DNA of 64,000 nt, taken from positions 232,501 to 296,500 of the forward strand of contig JAZDSV010000002.1 in assembly GCA_036784855.1 (NCBI GenBank), written 5' to 3'. This DNA comes from Aphelidium insulamus (lineage: Eukaryota > Aphelidiomycota > Aphelidea > Aphelidiaceae). Positions 63,175 to 64,000 of this stretch are shown one piece after another. Both the position numbers and the translations under genes were made by a program. Every line of letters begins with the position of its first letter. Positions within the stretch are counted from its first letter, which is position 1. The notes beneath the pieces were generated by a model. The model had not been told where the DNA came from. It saw nothing but the letters and a program-made list of their open reading frames with translations, and did no database searches.

Positions 63175-64000
63175 ATGAGTAGCAGCTTGCGGTACGCCAT
63201 TTCACTATCGGACCTGCCCGAGGCGCCGCCCACCACGTCGACGACGCGTCTCGGCACCGGTCCATCAGCCGCCAGCGCCTCGGCCACCGCGGTCAATGGG
63301 GCCGCGCAAACACTGCAGCCACCGCCGCCCATGATGACTACATCGGGTCGCGTGGCCACCACGACTTCGGTGCCACCCATGCCCGGCACAAATGTCGGCC
63401 TGGCGCACTGGTTCCAGCAGCAGCAACAGCAGGCGGAGACAGGTGCAGCTGGACGTGGCGCAACACCTGCAGGAGACAGTGTGGCCGCACCTTCGCGCTG
63501 TGCCGTCTTCTGGGACTTTGAGAACTGTCCGCCGCCCAGGTACGTGCAGTATGGTCTGCGTAGTGTGGTCTGTCTGGACCTGTGGATGCCTGGTGGACCT
63601 GTGTGCATGTATGTATGAAAGTCCACTGACAGTTGCACGGCAGCGGGATGCCCGGGTATGTCGTCGTGGACAACATTCGCAACGTCATTCACCACTTTGG
63701 CAACGTGGTACTCTTCAAGGCCTACTTGGAGATCAACGACAGTCCAAGCTCGCGCTCTATGCGCACCCTGCGCTCCGAACTACAGTCATCCGGCGTCTCG
63801 CTGACGGACTGTCCGCACAACGGCCGCAAGGACGCCGCGGACAAGATGATGATGGTGGACATCATGGCGTACGCGATCGACAACCCGGCGCCCGCCACCA
63901 TCGTGCTGATCAGTGGCGACAGGGTATGTATGAGCTAGTGCGGTGAAGTAATACTTGTCACCGACATTTGTCCATAGGACTTTGTGTACGCGCTGTCCAC
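63175..64000 (+). CDS. NYN/PIN-like (MARF1/limkain b1 type) RNase domain protein, 3' end outside window
   Basis: Low-complexity N-terminus with a Gln run, then CAVFWDFENCPPP, the first acidic strand of NYN domains. A 114-nt intron (about 63540-63653) joins it to GMPGYVVVDNIRNVIHHFG. Then VVLFKAYLEINDSPSSRSMR, LTDCPHNGRKDAADKMMMVD (conserved Asp pair) and TIVLISGDRD spliced (intron about 63924-63978) to FVYALS, the closing acidic strand SGDxDF. The four acidic positions of the catalytic site are visible. The MARF1 family acts in RNA silencing; C-terminal LOTUS/OST-HTH domains, if present, lie beyond the window. Confidence 0.82.

Overview
This window is eukaryotic nuclear DNA. Nearly every gene I can follow is interrupted by short GT-AG introns, mostly 38 to 65 nt, often starting gtatg or gtacg. 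Genes are packed on both strands with gaps of 50 to 900 bp. Radial spoke protein 3 and a kinesin-2 motor point to an organism with motile flagella. The rest of the content (AASDH with a PQQ propeller, a GCL modifier subunit, 3-hydroxyanthranilate dioxygenase, a MARK/PAR-1 kinase, an EXORDIUM-family secreted protein, secreted ankyrin proteins) fits a compact-genome flagellated protist. Secreted ankyrin proteins beside an EXORDIUM homologue are compatible with a parasitic or zoosporic lineage (plasmodiophorid-, oomycete- or chytrid-like), but I cannot place the organism from sequence alone.

Layout. 1-7.6 kb: an STK11IP-like leucine-rich-repeat protein (cut by the window edge), AASDH, and a small Cys-rich membrane protein with a C-terminal PPxY motif. 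7.9-10.0 kb: an accessory island with a RuvC/Cce1-like Holliday-junction resolvase carrying several reading-frame breaks, a gene resembling the N-terminal domain of tyrosine recombinases, and an unrecognised antisense gene. 10.8-18.5 kb: RSPH3, a MARK/PAR-1 kinase (kinase, UBA, KA1) and a gamma-glutamyl transpeptidase. 18.6-20 kb: an inverted-repeat element with stacked hairpins and a decayed Gag fragment. 20-31.7 kb: a Nup153-like nucleoporin with seven RanBP2 zinc fingers, an unknown gene, kinesin-2 (with an in-frame TAG in the motor), HRD1/synoviolin, a tetraspanin and a TMEM128-like protein.

31.9-35.7 kb: three tandem paralogues encoding secreted ankyrin proteins, the middle one damaged. 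35.8-46.6 kb: 3-hydroxyanthranilate dioxygenase, an OXLD1-like protein, eIF5, an ERF4/GOLGA7-like protein, two tandem FkbM methyltransferases, a GT31-like glycosyltransferase fused to an unknown domain, and GCLM. 46.6-57.9 kb: two uncharacterised proteins, an EXORDIUM-like secreted protein, an SH3 protein, a secreted C-type-lectin-like protein, NHP2, adenylosuccinate synthetase and an RTC3/SBDS-domain protein. 58-61.8 kb: a truncated J-domain, an intronless coiled-coil gene and a 195-bp satellite. 61.9-64 kb: a mitochondrial-looking methyltransferase and, divergently, a NYN/MARF1-like RNase cut by the window end.

Functional links. GGT and GCLM both act in glutathione metabolism. STK11IP and MARK both relate to LKB1 signalling. 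RSPH3 and kinesin-2 are flagellar. FkbM and GT31 proteins are type II Golgi-style glycan enzymes. Several divergent pairs share very short promoters (53 to 250 bp), often holding a homopurine/homopyrimidine tract. Exon boundaries given here were worked out by eye from reading frame and GT/AG signals and have no transcript support.
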